Origin: Escallonia rubra
Taxonomy: Eukaryota; Streptophyta; Magnoliopsida; Escalloniales; Escalloniaceae
Reading direction: 5' to 3'
Assembly (NCBI GenBank): GCA_033065855.1
Contig: JAVXUO010000515.1
Span: 1-64,000 of the forward strand
DNA: 64,000 nucleotides
Shown here: piece by piece, positions 12,334 to 24,022 of the stretch
Layout of the letters: each line of letters opens with the position of its first letter
Position numbering within the stretch: the first letter of the stretch is position 1
Position numbers and translations under genes: made by a program
The notes under the pieces: model-generated
Seen by the model: only the letters and a program-made list of their open reading frames with translations
The model's database searches: none
What the model was told of the DNA's origin: nothing

Positions 12334-13330
12334 TTTTTTTTTTGTGGATTGAAGAGTAAAAATATATACCAAGAGGAAAGAAGAGAGTTACAATATTCCC
12401 AAATAGGCAAGTAAATAAATTCACGGATGACATCCCCATCTGATAAGAATTACAAAACAATAAATGGCCTACGTCAAAAGCAACCAAATAAATACCAACT
12501 ATAAAGCTACGAAAACCTACAAATAGATAAAAAATAAATAAAAAAATTTGAGAGTATGCACTAACCAGAAATAAATACCAACTATCTAAAAAACAGGATA
12601 AAAACTAAGAAGATAAATACAACAGATAGCTAAACGAAATCACCTCACAGCAACACCGGGCCTGCCTTTGTCACGTGCCTCAACCTCCACATAGCTACAA
12701 CCGACTCGCACTACCGCGCATTGTGAGCACTGCTTGCACTGCCGGAAGCTGTCTCCACCACCAGTCCGCCGCCAAGAACTACTGGATAACATCATTAACC
12801 GAGCATGTCCACACCGAACAACCACCACTAGAAGCCTTAAGACGACCACCACCACCAGACCAGAGCCCTACAAATACACTTTCATCTACACCATAAGATC
12901 TGACAAAGTACCATCACCACCACCAAATTCAAACCTACCACACCTTTTGGGAACAAAAGAGGGAAGGGGGGGGGGGGGAAACCCCTAAAAGCGAAAACCT
13001 TAGATAAAAACTCGCCTCATCTTCTCTGACCCGCAACTACTACTCTCACACCCCAATAGAGGGACCAACCACACCCACTACCACCCACACCCTAATTGTC
13101 GTGCACCTAGCCAACCATGGACAACCTTACCTATCTACCTCACATCCATTTAGCTGTGTCGCCTGACGCCGAGACCCACCGGTGGTAGTGCTGCCGCAAA
13201 CGGTGAAGTCCCTTCACCGCATCTCAATCCCAAAAATCCGAAGTGAAACCCTAAAAATACCCACACAAAACCAAGACAGCTACTCTACCACATCACCACC
13301 CTCCGGAAGAAACTGGCAGTGGTGATGGAG
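12334..13330 (-). mobile_element. 5'-truncated non-LTR retroposon remnant with A-tail, copy 1
   Basis: A T-run at 12334-12343 reads as an A-tail on the minus strand. The adjoining AAAATATATACCAAGA and GATGACATCCCCATC stretches match 35670-35760. A second shared block (AAACCYTARATRAAAACY.. then CTCACCTCACCTTCTC-like) lies near 13000 and 36410. Two dispersed copies with the same A-tailed end suggest retroposition of a LINE-like or LINE-mobilised sequence. No intact reverse transcriptase is present. The 5' boundary near 13330 is uncertain. A G13 run is at 12966-12978. Confidence 0.45.
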
Positions 13331-13450
13331 AACCAATTTCCAGAGAGAAAGAGCAGTTATGCAGAAGGTATTTTTCAAAGAGACTTTTCTCTCTCTGCCT
13401 CAAGAAAAACGACGGACACCTTTAAGGGCACACATGTCTGTTTGTTGTTA

Positions 13451-14322
13451 GGGCTAATTACACCTATGTCCCTGAGGTTACAATATAATTACAGTCAAGA
13501 ACATTAAGTTTTAAAATGTAACATTCCGTGACCAAACACTTTTAAAATGTTATAGCCGTGTCCATCCGTCAGGGTTCCATAAAAAAAGTGTACTTTTTTA
13601 ATGATGTCATCAATACGTATTTTAAAAATGACAATAATACCCTTGTATTGTATATACTGAATATTTTTAAAAATTTTAAATTAAGATTTCAAGATTTCTC
13701 AATCTGAATCTAAACTTGTTTGCTCTTATGTCTATTTCATCAATCCGTAAATTTCATCAAAATAATCTACCGAAATTTCTCAATCAGCATCAAAACTAGG
13801 GTCTCAATCTGAAAATTAAGATTTCAAAACCCTAATTTGCAAATCTGTTTTCATGGCCGGTAGCTTCATCACTCCATCCCTCCCCCACCCCACAATACCT
13901 ACACACCACTGCCAACCACCATCCCAACCTCTGTGACCCAAATACTTGGCATCACCGCCGTTACCCACCACCCCGCACCACCGCCATAACCCACTCTTCT
14001 TTCTTCCCAAACCAAAACCCACCATCAATTCAAAAACCCAAGAAAAATACCTACTGTGATTCCGAGTCATGGCGGGGCGGGGTGGGGGTGCGGGGAGATT
14101 GAATCTGAGAGTGAATTTGAGAGAGAAAGGAGAGAAAACAAAAAAAAAGATAAAAAGAAACATGGAATTTTAATTTTAATTAGGGGCAATAAAGACTTTT
14201 CGCTAAAACCGTTAGGGTTTTTTAGATTCCGTTTGGTCAACGGACATAAGTGTAATTTGTACAAACTATTGTCATTACCTGTAATTATACCCTAACCTCA
14301 GGGACATAGGTGTAATTAGCCC
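13451..14322. mobile_element. MULE-type TIR element (872 bp)
   Basis: The ends begin GGGCTAATTACACCTATGTC and match in inverse orientation for 30 bases without mismatch; similarity continues to about 46 bases. The flanks TTGTTGTTA (13442-13450) and TTATTGTTA (14323-14331) match at 8 of 9 bases, fitting the 9-bp target duplication of Mutator-like elements. The interior has a CCACC-rich stretch (about 13870-14030) but no recognisable gene. The overlapping open frames on both strands look compositional. Confidence 0.75.
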
Positions 14323-14411
14323 TTATTGTTATGTCATCGAAAAAATTTCTATAGCATCGCAACATATAAAGTTTTTTTTTCCCCAATGTATATTATTCGT
14401 TTTCGGTAGTA

Positions 14412-15124
14412 TTAGGGTTCGTTTGACAAAAATTTTTTTTTGGTTTTCAGTTTTTAAAGAGCAGTTTTTTAAAGAGCAGCTTAATTTTTTTTTTTATAAA
14501 AACAAGTGGGTGTTTGATATTCTCTTTTTTTTTTAGGTTATTTTTTTGGTGTTTGGTATCCCTTTTTATTTTGACTTTTTTTTTTTGTGGTTTGCGGTGG
14601 CGGTGGTGGGGTGTAGCGGTGGTGGCCGGTGGTGGTGGTGGTGGCCGGCGGCCGGAGGTGGCTGCCGGCAGTGGTCGCCGGCGGCCGGCAGTCGCCGGCG
14701 GCCGGAGGTGGCTGCCGGCGGTGGTCGCCGGCGGCCGGAGGTGGCTGCCGGCAGTCGCCGGCGGCCGGAGGTGGCTGCCGGCGGTGGTCGCCGGCGGCCG
14801 GAGGTGGTGGCCGGTGGTGGTGGTGGTGGCCGGCGGCCGGAGGTGGCTGCCGGCAGTCTCCGGCGGTGGTCGCCGGCGGCCGGCGGTGGTCGCCTGAGGT
14901 GGCTGCCGGCGGTGGGAGGGTGGTGGTGGTGGTCTAAGAAAAAAAAACCAAAAGTGAAAAAAAAAACCAGTTTCTGGAGTTTTTTTTTTCACTCTTTTTT
15001 ACTCTTCAGTTTAAAAACTGGTTTTTAAACTGAAAAAAAAAATGGTTACCAAACGCTCCTTTTTTTTCAGTTTTTAAAAACTGAAAAAAAAAAGAGGAAA
15101 TTTTTTTTGTCAAACTAGGCCTTA
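14412..15124. mobile_element. Small TIR element enclosing a GGC minisatellite
   Basis: The left end TTAGGGTTCGTTTGACAAAA is imperfectly repeated inverted at the right end (TTTGTCAAACTAGGCCTTA). Subterminal TTCAGTTTTTAAA motifs recur on both sides, forming nested inverted repeats near 14450-14475 and 15005-15085. Candidate target duplications match only partly, so the superfamily is unresolved. No transposase is present. Confidence 0.5.
14590..14935. repeat. GGCCGGAGGTGGCTGCCGGC minisatellite
   Basis: Repeating blocks of GGCCGGAGGTGGCTGCCGGC and GGTGGTCGCCGGC alternate about six times. All three forward frames and one reverse frame stay open through it, giving repetitive Gly/Arg/Trp/Pro translations that are artefacts of a stop-free repeat and not protein evidence. 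Confidence 0.85.
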
Positions 15125-15841
15125 GTTGCATTACATATAACTTATGTTATGTATGCTATTTTCCCAACACATGGTACAAGGATCAGATGTCACTAAAACC
15201 ACAAGCTTGTTTAGGTACACCTAGGTTGATAATCCGTGTATGCCAAAAATGAACATAGCATGTGTTAGAAGCTAAGCATGTTAGGCTCTAGGTTTGTATG
15301 CATACCTATGCCGGCAAATGACAGCCTAACACAGCAAAAGTTGGTGGCCCAAAGCCTTAACTGGGGAAAGCCTTAAACAACGTAAGGGTCCACCTCTGAA
15401 TAGGAATGGTGAGCCTTGTACTCCCTCTGTCTCATTGGAGTATCGTTCAAAAGAATCTTGACTTGGTTTGGCAAAAGCTACGAAGGTCCAATGCTACTCG
15501 GTTATGATGGAATGGAGATGCAATTTAGGTTGGGTAACATATGTCAGCCAGTAAAAATATGAATATGGACATGAACTTACTTTTGCAGATATCGTAGTGG
15601 ACAGGAGCACATAATTTTAGACCCGTCAAATATATTAGTTGGATATAGGCAAAGAATTTTAAAAGTCTGTCTAGGCCGTGAAAATCTAGCCCATTCAACT
15701 TTTTATAAAATCCTCTAAGCATATGAGTTGCAGACCTTTGAAAGCTTTTTTTCCTACTTTGTTTCTCATTATAGGAGTAAATATTGTTTTCATGTTTATA
15801 TTTAAATCCACTCTGAAACTTCCTTATACTTTTCTCCATTA
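15125..15841. other. Intergenic, with a Stowaway-like end only
   Basis: CTCCCTCTGTCTCATTGGAG at about 15421 resembles the end of a Stowaway or mariner MITE, but no partner end was found. Nothing else recognisable. Confidence 0.4.
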
Positions 15842-15850
15842 TATTAATTA

Positions 15851-17441
15851 GGGTTAATGACAAAACTGTCTCCTGAGGTTTACACGTATTTGCACTTCGC
15901 TCCCCGTGTTTGCAACTTTGACAAAACTGTTTCCTGAGGTTGACAAAACCATTGCAAACGGCTCCAAAATTGGATGGCCGTTGAAATTCGGACGTTAAGT
16001 CCGCATGTGCACAGCACATGCCGTTTTGGCATGGGCAAATCGGTCAATTCCCTTACCAAAGCCTTCTGAAAACCCTAAACTCCATTACCCTTATATCTCT
16101 CTTCCTCTCCGCAGCTGTCTAGCAATGTCTTTAATGAGAAGCTCGTGTTCCATGTAAATAACGTCGCGGATCTCCCTTACAGAACCATAGAAATCAACGT
16201 CTCTAACGTGAAGAAGTCGAACAATGGCAGGAATTTCCTGGGTAAAGTGCGCGGGTTTCCGGGTCAAGTATTGCCCAGGAAGGAAAAGAGAGTCCTGCTC
16301 AGCTCTACATGCTCGATAAAAGAAGCTTGTTCTCTCATATACATGGCTCGATAAAAGTCATGTTCTCTCATATACATGGTGAGACAAGCTTGAAACTTTA
16401 CTTGTCCGTTCGAGAGCAAGTTAAAAAAGTCATCAATGGAGTTGGAGGAGTTTCTGGTAATTTTACGAAGAAGCAAAAGAAGTTACAGCAGCAACAGCAA
16501 CAAGGGATGGCGGCAGTGGCGAACATGGCGGTTCAACAACATTTAGGTTAAGACGACAAAGTTTTAAGCCATTAGCACCAAATACAGCAGCCGATCCGGG
16601 CCGACCCAAACCCTGGTGACCTCAAACCCGTTGTTATAGCGACGATTCCCGTCTCCGGCGGCGGTGGGGTGGGTGGAAATGGCGTGTACTCAAATGGGTC
16701 GAGTGCGTTTTCACTTAAAGTGACACGTCCTCATCTGGGTGGTGGGCCTAATCTGGGTTGAGGATCAGATTGCGTCGAACAGGGAAGAGATTGTGGGGAG
16801 GGTTTTGCTTCTGGTGGTGAATATAGAAAGAAGGTTGGATGACAAGCAGGTGGCTTGAAGATGGCATAATCTTGACACTCATTTCAGCAACCCAAATGAG
16901 TCAAGATCGGTAGTGACATTTGCGTTTCGAATTCATCTTCGCGCATTGCTTGATGAGGGATACCACGTGCTTGATGAGGCAACAATGTATAGTAGTAATG
17001 ATGTTCGCCCCACGGCGAAACAGCTTGGGAGGCCTCACATTGGTGTTCTTCAAATGGGTATTCTGGGTGCTAGCAATCTTATGCCGGTGCAGATGAAAGA
17101 AGGCAAATGGGGTTCAACTGATGCCTATTGTGTTGCTCAGTACGCACAGAAATGGGTCAGAACTCGGACTGCGGAGAGGAAGAGAGAGAAGAGAGATAGG
17201 AGGGTAATGAGGTTTAGGGTTTTCATAGGGCTTTGGCAAGGGAATTGACTTATTTGCCCATGTCAAAACGGCATGTGCTGTGCACATGCAGACTTAACGT
17301 CCGAATTTCAACGGCCATCCAATTTTGGAGCCGTTTGCAATTGTTTTGTTAACCTCAGGGAACAGTTTTGTCAAAGTTGCAAACACATGGAGCGAAGTGC
17401 AAATACGTGTAAATCTCAGGGGACAGTTTTGTCATTAACTC
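15851..17441 (+). mobile_element. Pack-MULE with about 265-bp terminal inverted repeats
   Basis: The terminal repeats 15851-16114 and 17169-17441 are inverse copies starting GRGTTAATGACAAAACTGTC, with scattered substitutions. They extend inward to a shared CTCTCCGCAG. The 9-bp target duplication TATTAATTA is perfect (15842-15850 and 17442-17450). Between the repeats lie exon pieces of a host C2-domain gene and no transposase, the definition of a Pack-MULE. Long TIRs plus a 9-bp duplication identify the Mutator superfamily. Confidence 0.85.
16115..17168 (+). pseudogene. Captured fragments of an MCTP/QUIRKY-type multiple C2-domain gene
   Basis: In host order on the plus strand: a C2 segment (NEKLVFHVNNVADLPYRTIE and NFLGKV, about 16130-16250); a Gln-rich linker ending VQQHLG (about 16480-16548); a FSLK..RPHLGGG-like piece (about 16708-16752); and SRSVVTFAFRIHLRALLDEG, GYHVLDEATMYSS, RPTAKQL, IGVLQMGIL and STDAYC..QKWVRTRT (about 16900-17166). 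These match, from memory of the family, the first C2 domain, the linker and the start of a C-terminal C2 domain of plant MCTPs, which act at plasmodesmata. Frame shifts, stops and a large missing middle make it non-functional. It lies exactly between the MULE TIRs, so it was captured and not locally duplicated. Confidence 0.75.
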
Positions 17442-17450
17442 TATTAATTA

Positions 17451-17684
17451 ATAGACTTTGATGGTAATTGATATGTTTAAAAATTAAGTGAAATTAAAAC
17501 TAATTTGTAACCATGGACAAACCCTCAGCAGTCGTATCTACCAAAATTTTCATAGAATAGGCGTAGACAACTATTATTTGACATGTAGTTGGGCTGGGCA
17601 TGAGCACGAGTTTTTAGGTGTGGGCCGTCCAGCCCCCAAGTTGCAACCCTGTGATAGAGTATTCTCGTGTCTGTGGGGGGGAGG

Positions 17685-17725
<41 letters not shown>

Positions 17726-18298
17726 ATTTTGAGGTGTATATTAAGTTATTAATAGCTGATTCGATCAATTGTGAAACATCTCGAAATGAATTAAGTGCTT
17801 TTCTAATGCAATGTGATATGATACTTGAGTCTCGTCATCAACTCAAACACTGTAGATCCTGGACTTGCTATTATCACAAGTTGAGGAAGTTAGGTAGATG
17901 AATAATGGGGTATAACTTTGTATGGTTTGAAGGGCTTAATATGTTCCTTTCCATGGAGGGCTGGATTTGCCTCTTCTCTTTACCTGTTGGGGGGGAAATG
18001 GAGGACACTTGACACTCACACTACAACACTACATCCTCACGTTCCGTATCCGAGATTCTAAAATTCGGATCCAGAACCTCTGCTGTAACAACAAAAGTGA
18101 AATTATGCTAGCAACGACTTTTGTCAAATCAAAAGCTTCCTAGCCAATGGTATAAAACCAGCATTGTCGTTCGAGGAGACCCAGAAAAACTAGATCTGTT
18201 CACTACGGGGATTGGGAGTGATCTGGTTCAAGCAAGGAAAAAAGAAAGGTAACTATGCCCCGACGTCTACTATATACTGTAAAACCTTCTCTTATTTC
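17451..18298. other. Intergenic / 3' flank of the POLAR-like gene; (GA)n at about 17690-17723
   Basis: It contains a GA microsatellite after a short G run. The last few hundred bases probably hold the 3'UTR of the minus-strand gene. No other gene-like sequence. Confidence 0.5.
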
Positions 18299-21200
18299 TT
18301 AAGTTTCATTTTCGTCCATCTCAAACAGAGCCCTTTGAGCGTTTAAAACAACGGGAGAGCCTTTCCTCATTTTCTCTAAAATCTGCTTTATCAACAGATT
18401 TTCCATCTCATCTTCACCATGGTCTTGTTCATCCCCGCTTGTACTAATATCATATGATGACATGTTGTGATCACCTTCCTTTTGACGAACAAACGCCATC
18501 ATTCCATTCCCATTAGCGGTGGAATGATGTGGAGTCGAGTACAGGTTTTGAACTAGCAGATTTAAGCTTTCTTGCTGGTCATTGTACCTGATTTCTGATG
18601 GTAAGTCGTCTTCTTCTGACTCATTGATCTTTGAAAATTCATTGTAAGCCTCATTATAAGTATCCAGAGCTTCCCCAGATAAATTTATTACCACAGGCTC
18701 GTCTGCAAAACTTTGTTCCTCTTTAGCAATTGGACTTCCTTGGATTGAGGAAGATCCTGATTCACCATTTGAGAACTCTCTCCAAGATTCTGTATGCCTT
18801 TTCACGCACTGAACCTTTTGAAGTGCGGTTTCAAGCTCCTTAACATGTTCTTCAAGTCTTAATTGAAGTACTTCATGCAACCGTAAGCTCAGCTCTCTGG
18901 GGGAGACTGCATAGTAAGCAGAATGAGTGGTGGAACTGCCGCTTCCATCTCGATCAGCGTAAGCTTGGGTACCTCTTTCCTCACCAAACATGTCTGCTCT
19001 CAACTCTCCCTGAACAATGTCTGGTACAAACTCTGGATCAAACTGCACAATAATGGAGCTCCATCAATACAGAATGATCTAATTGCATGCCTTCCACAGA
19101 TAAGAGGCTTTACCCTTGAAACATAGAGAGGGACTACAAAACAATGCTCTTCCGAGGCGCTAATGTAATCATTTACATTCTACTTCTTTTACTATTTCCC
19201 CTGTTTTGTTTTCACTTAATGAAGGACCATGTACGTACATCAAACCCCACAACAGTAAATAAAACAAATTCAATTGAGTAAATGGTCACACATTAGTACT
19301 GTATTATTGCAAGTCTTTATAACTTGACCCATTTCGATGTAATAATTAGGTTTTGAAATAATGGAGGATAAACATATTACTCTTGCCAGACATGGAACAA
19401 GAAAAGTTCAAAAATCCGACATATGTATGTACTACCATTATCGAACAACATGCTATGCATGTGTATGTCCAGAGTTCAGACATTTTCTACAGATAGTGTG
19501 CACACACATTGCAGGTGCAGCACAATGATTTTATCAGCAGGGCAGGACATGTGCCTTGTCAGGCTAAACGATATACACGAGAGATTTGAAATCTTTCTTA
19601 GGAATTCAGCGAGATTAGATTAGCAATGTCTTACACTTAGATAGACTTAGCAAAAACTCTGTTATTTGAGGTGTAGAGTTCATCTACCAGTAAAAGCCAC
19701 CAGGGCCATAAAAATTGCCAACCCTTTTAAAAGCATGGACTTTTTTTTTCCAGTATCTGGTTTACAATAACTGCAGGGACCATCTTACTTAAGTTACTGG
19801 GCATCCTACAAAGCCTTAAGCATGTTTCTTCAAGAGCGTGGACTACAGAATGGAAGTGATCTTTTAAATTCGGGCCTACCATAGCCCTCAGTTGCGGTCC
19901 TCAAGTATTTTCCCCCAACTGGGATATAATACATTCATGACAAGTATGATAAAGTTGAGGTTTCTCTATAATTTCTTTTGCACATATGTATCCAATATCC
20001 GGAAGTGAAAACACATACAGAATCTTATACAAATTGCAAGTGTTCCTCTGAGGATTATCCAACATTTTTGGCTCAAAATGGTTCAAGGCCAAGACATTTT
20101 GGCATACTTCTTTGACTTCAAACAGAAGGAGACTTCATGAAAGTTGAGCCACATCGTGCACAACAATGGCAATCATAAGCCAGGGCAATATAAAGACTGT
20201 ATTATCTGACCCAAAACTTACACAGCTAGAAAAACAGTTATACATTCGGAGCATATGATCCACAATAACCCCAATGTAAGAACTCAAAATTGGGGAAGAT
20301 GGCGAACTAATATGTTATGAGAACTTTGGTTCTGCAGGTCTTTAGTCATTACATTTGCATTCAGTTCCTTGTTATGTTCGAGTAATGTGCAATCTATTTC
20401 TTCCAGGGTAGCATTAAATTTGACTTTATCTGTTTATGCACTTGGTGTACCTAGCTACAAATGCTAGAATTGCACCTGTAGGCTTATGCGGGCTTGATAA
20501 CAGATTGTTGATCCCATTCTTTAATCACTTAAGCTCTTATAGCAGTTGGCAGTTGAAATGACTAGAGCTTTGGTATAATCGCCTGCTGAGTTTAACTCTC
20601 CCAGTGTGCATTTTCAAATCCATTAGGAAGAAGTTTTGTGCTTTGTATGCAATCTATACTCGTGTCAGAGCATTTGTTCTATGCGTGCAAAGCGGGTCAA
20701 ATGGGAAGAGGTTGCTGAAACTTATAATATGGTCCACGCTCTAAACTTCAAGAAGTTGCCTAGCGTGGGGGCCTTAAACGATTTTGGGAGGTCATGGGTT
20801 CTAAGAGAGTTTGGTATGCAGTGTATGATGCAGTTTCTGACAAACTTGGTCAACATGGTAGTGATACTAGAGCTTTAATTTCAAAAGGTCGTGAATATTC
20901 AAGTCTCTCGTAGTGTGAGGTAAAAAGCTTTGGAAGAACATAACCACAGAACTTGATGTCCAAATATTTGTTTTAGAAGTAGGGATAATCGCCAACTTTA
21001 TTTCTAAAAGCTATCCAAAGAGCTCATACTCCTACCTGTTGGCCTTTAGTTCAATACTCCCTATGTCCCAAAATCAATTGCTCATCTTTCCTTTTTGGCT
21101 GTCCCAAAAAGATTGCTAAGTTTCTAATTTAGGAAATGAATTTTGTGTTGTTCTTCCATTTTTGCCCTTCTCTTTGTTTAAGTTTGATGCTTTCTCTCTC

Positions 21201-23974
21201 TCTTCCACCGTATTCATCTTTCTCCACTCTCTCCATGCATTTTTCTTTTCTCTCTCTTCTTTCTCTTATCCACGAACTTTCTTTTCTCTCACATCTCAAA
21301 CCACTGACGCCACGTCCCAGCTTTGATACCGAGCTTTGGACTTGATAACAGAGGATTTCAAGCTACAGACCTTCTAGCAGTAAAAAAAGGACGTTTATTT
21401 CCAAGCAAAGTTGCAGATTCAAACAGCTAGGTGGTGATGTCTGATGATCTTGGGTTGCTGGTTGATTTAACAAAGATGGTGATGCTGGAGGTGCTGGTTT
21501 GGTTGAGCAGGCATATGTGGATACAGAGATGCTCTAAAACAGCCCACTGCTAACGCTTAGGCGAGAACCACGAACGACTATGTGGTAAGTTCAACAGCTC
21601 GACTAGGCAGGGTGGGCGAGCAGTTTCTGGCAATCTGTCATATTTATTCCCATTTCTTGATTTGATTTTAATCAAGCGGGTAAATTTTAAGAACTAGATT
21701 TGAGATTCATGCATCTCTTGGCCAAAAAAAATCGGACCAAAATCCTTCGATTAACTGAAGAAAGTGGCTTGCAGAGGTAATTAAATATAGACCACATGGT
21801 ACTTGACTGTGCAAAAGTGGCGGATAAAAATGGGCACCATTACTGTTGGCCATGGAACTGTGGAAAAGAGAAAAGGCAACAGAAAAGAAAAACTAAATTT
21901 CTTCCTGAAATAGTATTTGCCTTTTCAATTGAGATGGGACCATGCGTTGAATCAAAAGAAGATCAATAATATCAAGACAGTCTCCTGCTTCGGCAGTCTC
22001 CTGGTCCCTGCGGAAAGGAAAAGGAATTTCCCCGCAGAACAAGAAAATCTGGGATACGATCTCTTAGAGCTTAAAGATAGCAAGAGAAAGAGTATAGTAG
22101 TTGGGTGGGGCCTGAGCTGCAAGTGGGTCTTAAGAGCCAAATCTGTAGAAAGGGTAAGAGTGGAAACTTAAGATACGTTGACCATGTTCTAAAACTTTGT
22201 GTCAAATTGGAGCAATAATTTTGAGACGGAAGCAGTACCAAAAAATCCAAGTATCTGCAGTTCAAAAAATTTCAGTCCTTCTATGATTCGCCTGCAATCA
22301 CCTCTACAACCAAGCCTATTAACACTAAGCTTCATCAACGAAACTTTACCTCACAAGACCATAGACCCACCAAAAACTAGTTATAAGCAGAACTATTCTA
22401 GCTTATCTGGGCGACCGGATATATTGCACTATAAATCATTGAAAGTGCACTCCTGCATTGGACGTGTATATCTGAGATACATGGACATAGCCATCTCTTC
22501 CTCATACTATCTTACAAGTAGTGGCTTGGGTCGAAAATATCAGGTAAGAGTAATGAACAAGGAAAACAGGAGAGTTCAATTGGCTCTTAATCGAAATTGA
22601 CCCCAGTCATATTGGACTAACAGACCTTTGGACTCCAATTTCTTGAGAGGTCAAGTTCCTGGCACAATTTCATGTGAATAAATACAGTAATTTCGCGTTA
22701 ATACCCAGACAATATGAAAATATATAAATATGCGTATATATTTGTAATCATCGTAAGGTATGTCACGCACACATCTAGATTGAAAAGTTGTTTCTTTTTT
22801 ATTGCTTTCTTATTGTTTTGATTAAAAGACCAAGAATTCCCTCTAAGACGGAAAAATGAACAAGGGTGAGGCTTTGACAGAATGTAACTAAATTGACTTA
22901 ACCCTCACACAATATTGGCGCATTACAGTAATTTCGCGTTAATACCCAGACAATATGAAAATATATAAATATGCATATATATCTGTAATCATAGTAAGGT
23001 ATGTCACGCACACATCTAGATTGAAAAGTTGTTTCTTTTTTATTGCTTTCTTATTGTTTTGATTACAAGACCAAGAATTCCCTCTAAGACGGAAAAATGA
23101 ACAAGGGTGAGGCTTTGACAGAATGTAACTAAATTGACTTAACCCTCACACAATATTGGCGCATTACCATGCAATCGACCAAAACCAACATCTTATTTTG
23201 CACAAAATGCACACTTAAATAGATATGCTTACCTCTACCAGGTTGGACATTTTTCGGTCTAAACTGGATGAATTCATGTTTACTTCCAGCCTCTCAAGTT
23301 CAGCTTCAAGCTCTGCTTCAATATTAGTAAAATATTCCTCTTCAGCTTTTGGATGGTGTGATTCTCCGCAATCGTACGTTGTTTCATCCGAATTCTGTCC
23401 AACGAAAAAAGCATCTGCTGCCTCAACACTGTAAGAACCATTGATCTTATCCTGTGTTTCATGATCCTCAATAGCAAGCTCTTTTACAGTTAAGGAATCT
23501 TTCATCTCAAGTTCCTCTTGTAGATCTTGAACCAAGTTCTTGGTCTGTTTTAACAACTCATTAACTTTGTGTACCGCCCTTTTATTTGTCAAGAAGGAAG
23601 ATAATATGCCGACAGATATCCCGAGACAGAAAAAAACTGCTCCTTGGAATGATCCTGATCCAAATTCAAAGTTAAGAGCATGAGATACGTCACAATTACA
23701 AGAATGCCACGGACATCATCTAACCGCACGACCAAAATGTAAATGCCATGAGGGCTCCCTTTGAAGTCAATATCACTGGTCACAATTCTATACAAAGACT
23801 TCATTGGCGATCCTTCCATGCTCTCTTATTCTAGCTGTTCTAGGTGATCTCCTACCCTTCGTCAACCCCCAGTGCAGGTTGCTTGTTTTTTGGTTGGAGC
23901 CCTCAGGTTTAGCCCTAGGGCGTCCTTAATTTTTATGTTTTGGGTGTTCCAGTTTTCATGCACAAACAAGTTAC

Positions 23975-24022
<48 letters not shown>

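Noticed and set aside
14447-15028. Several overlapping ORFs of 100-181 residues through the GGC minisatellite
   Set aside because: Pure repeat translations open in multiple frames on both strands; no domain and no splice or start context.
20750-20820. SINE-like GAGGTCATGGGTTCTAA
   Set aside because: Only a partial box B resemblance, with no A-tail or target duplication.
21055-21080. Stowaway-like ends near 15421, 21055, 31995 and 32277
   Set aside because: Each is a single imperfect end (CTCCCTNYGTCYC-like) without an inverted partner or TA border that I could pair.
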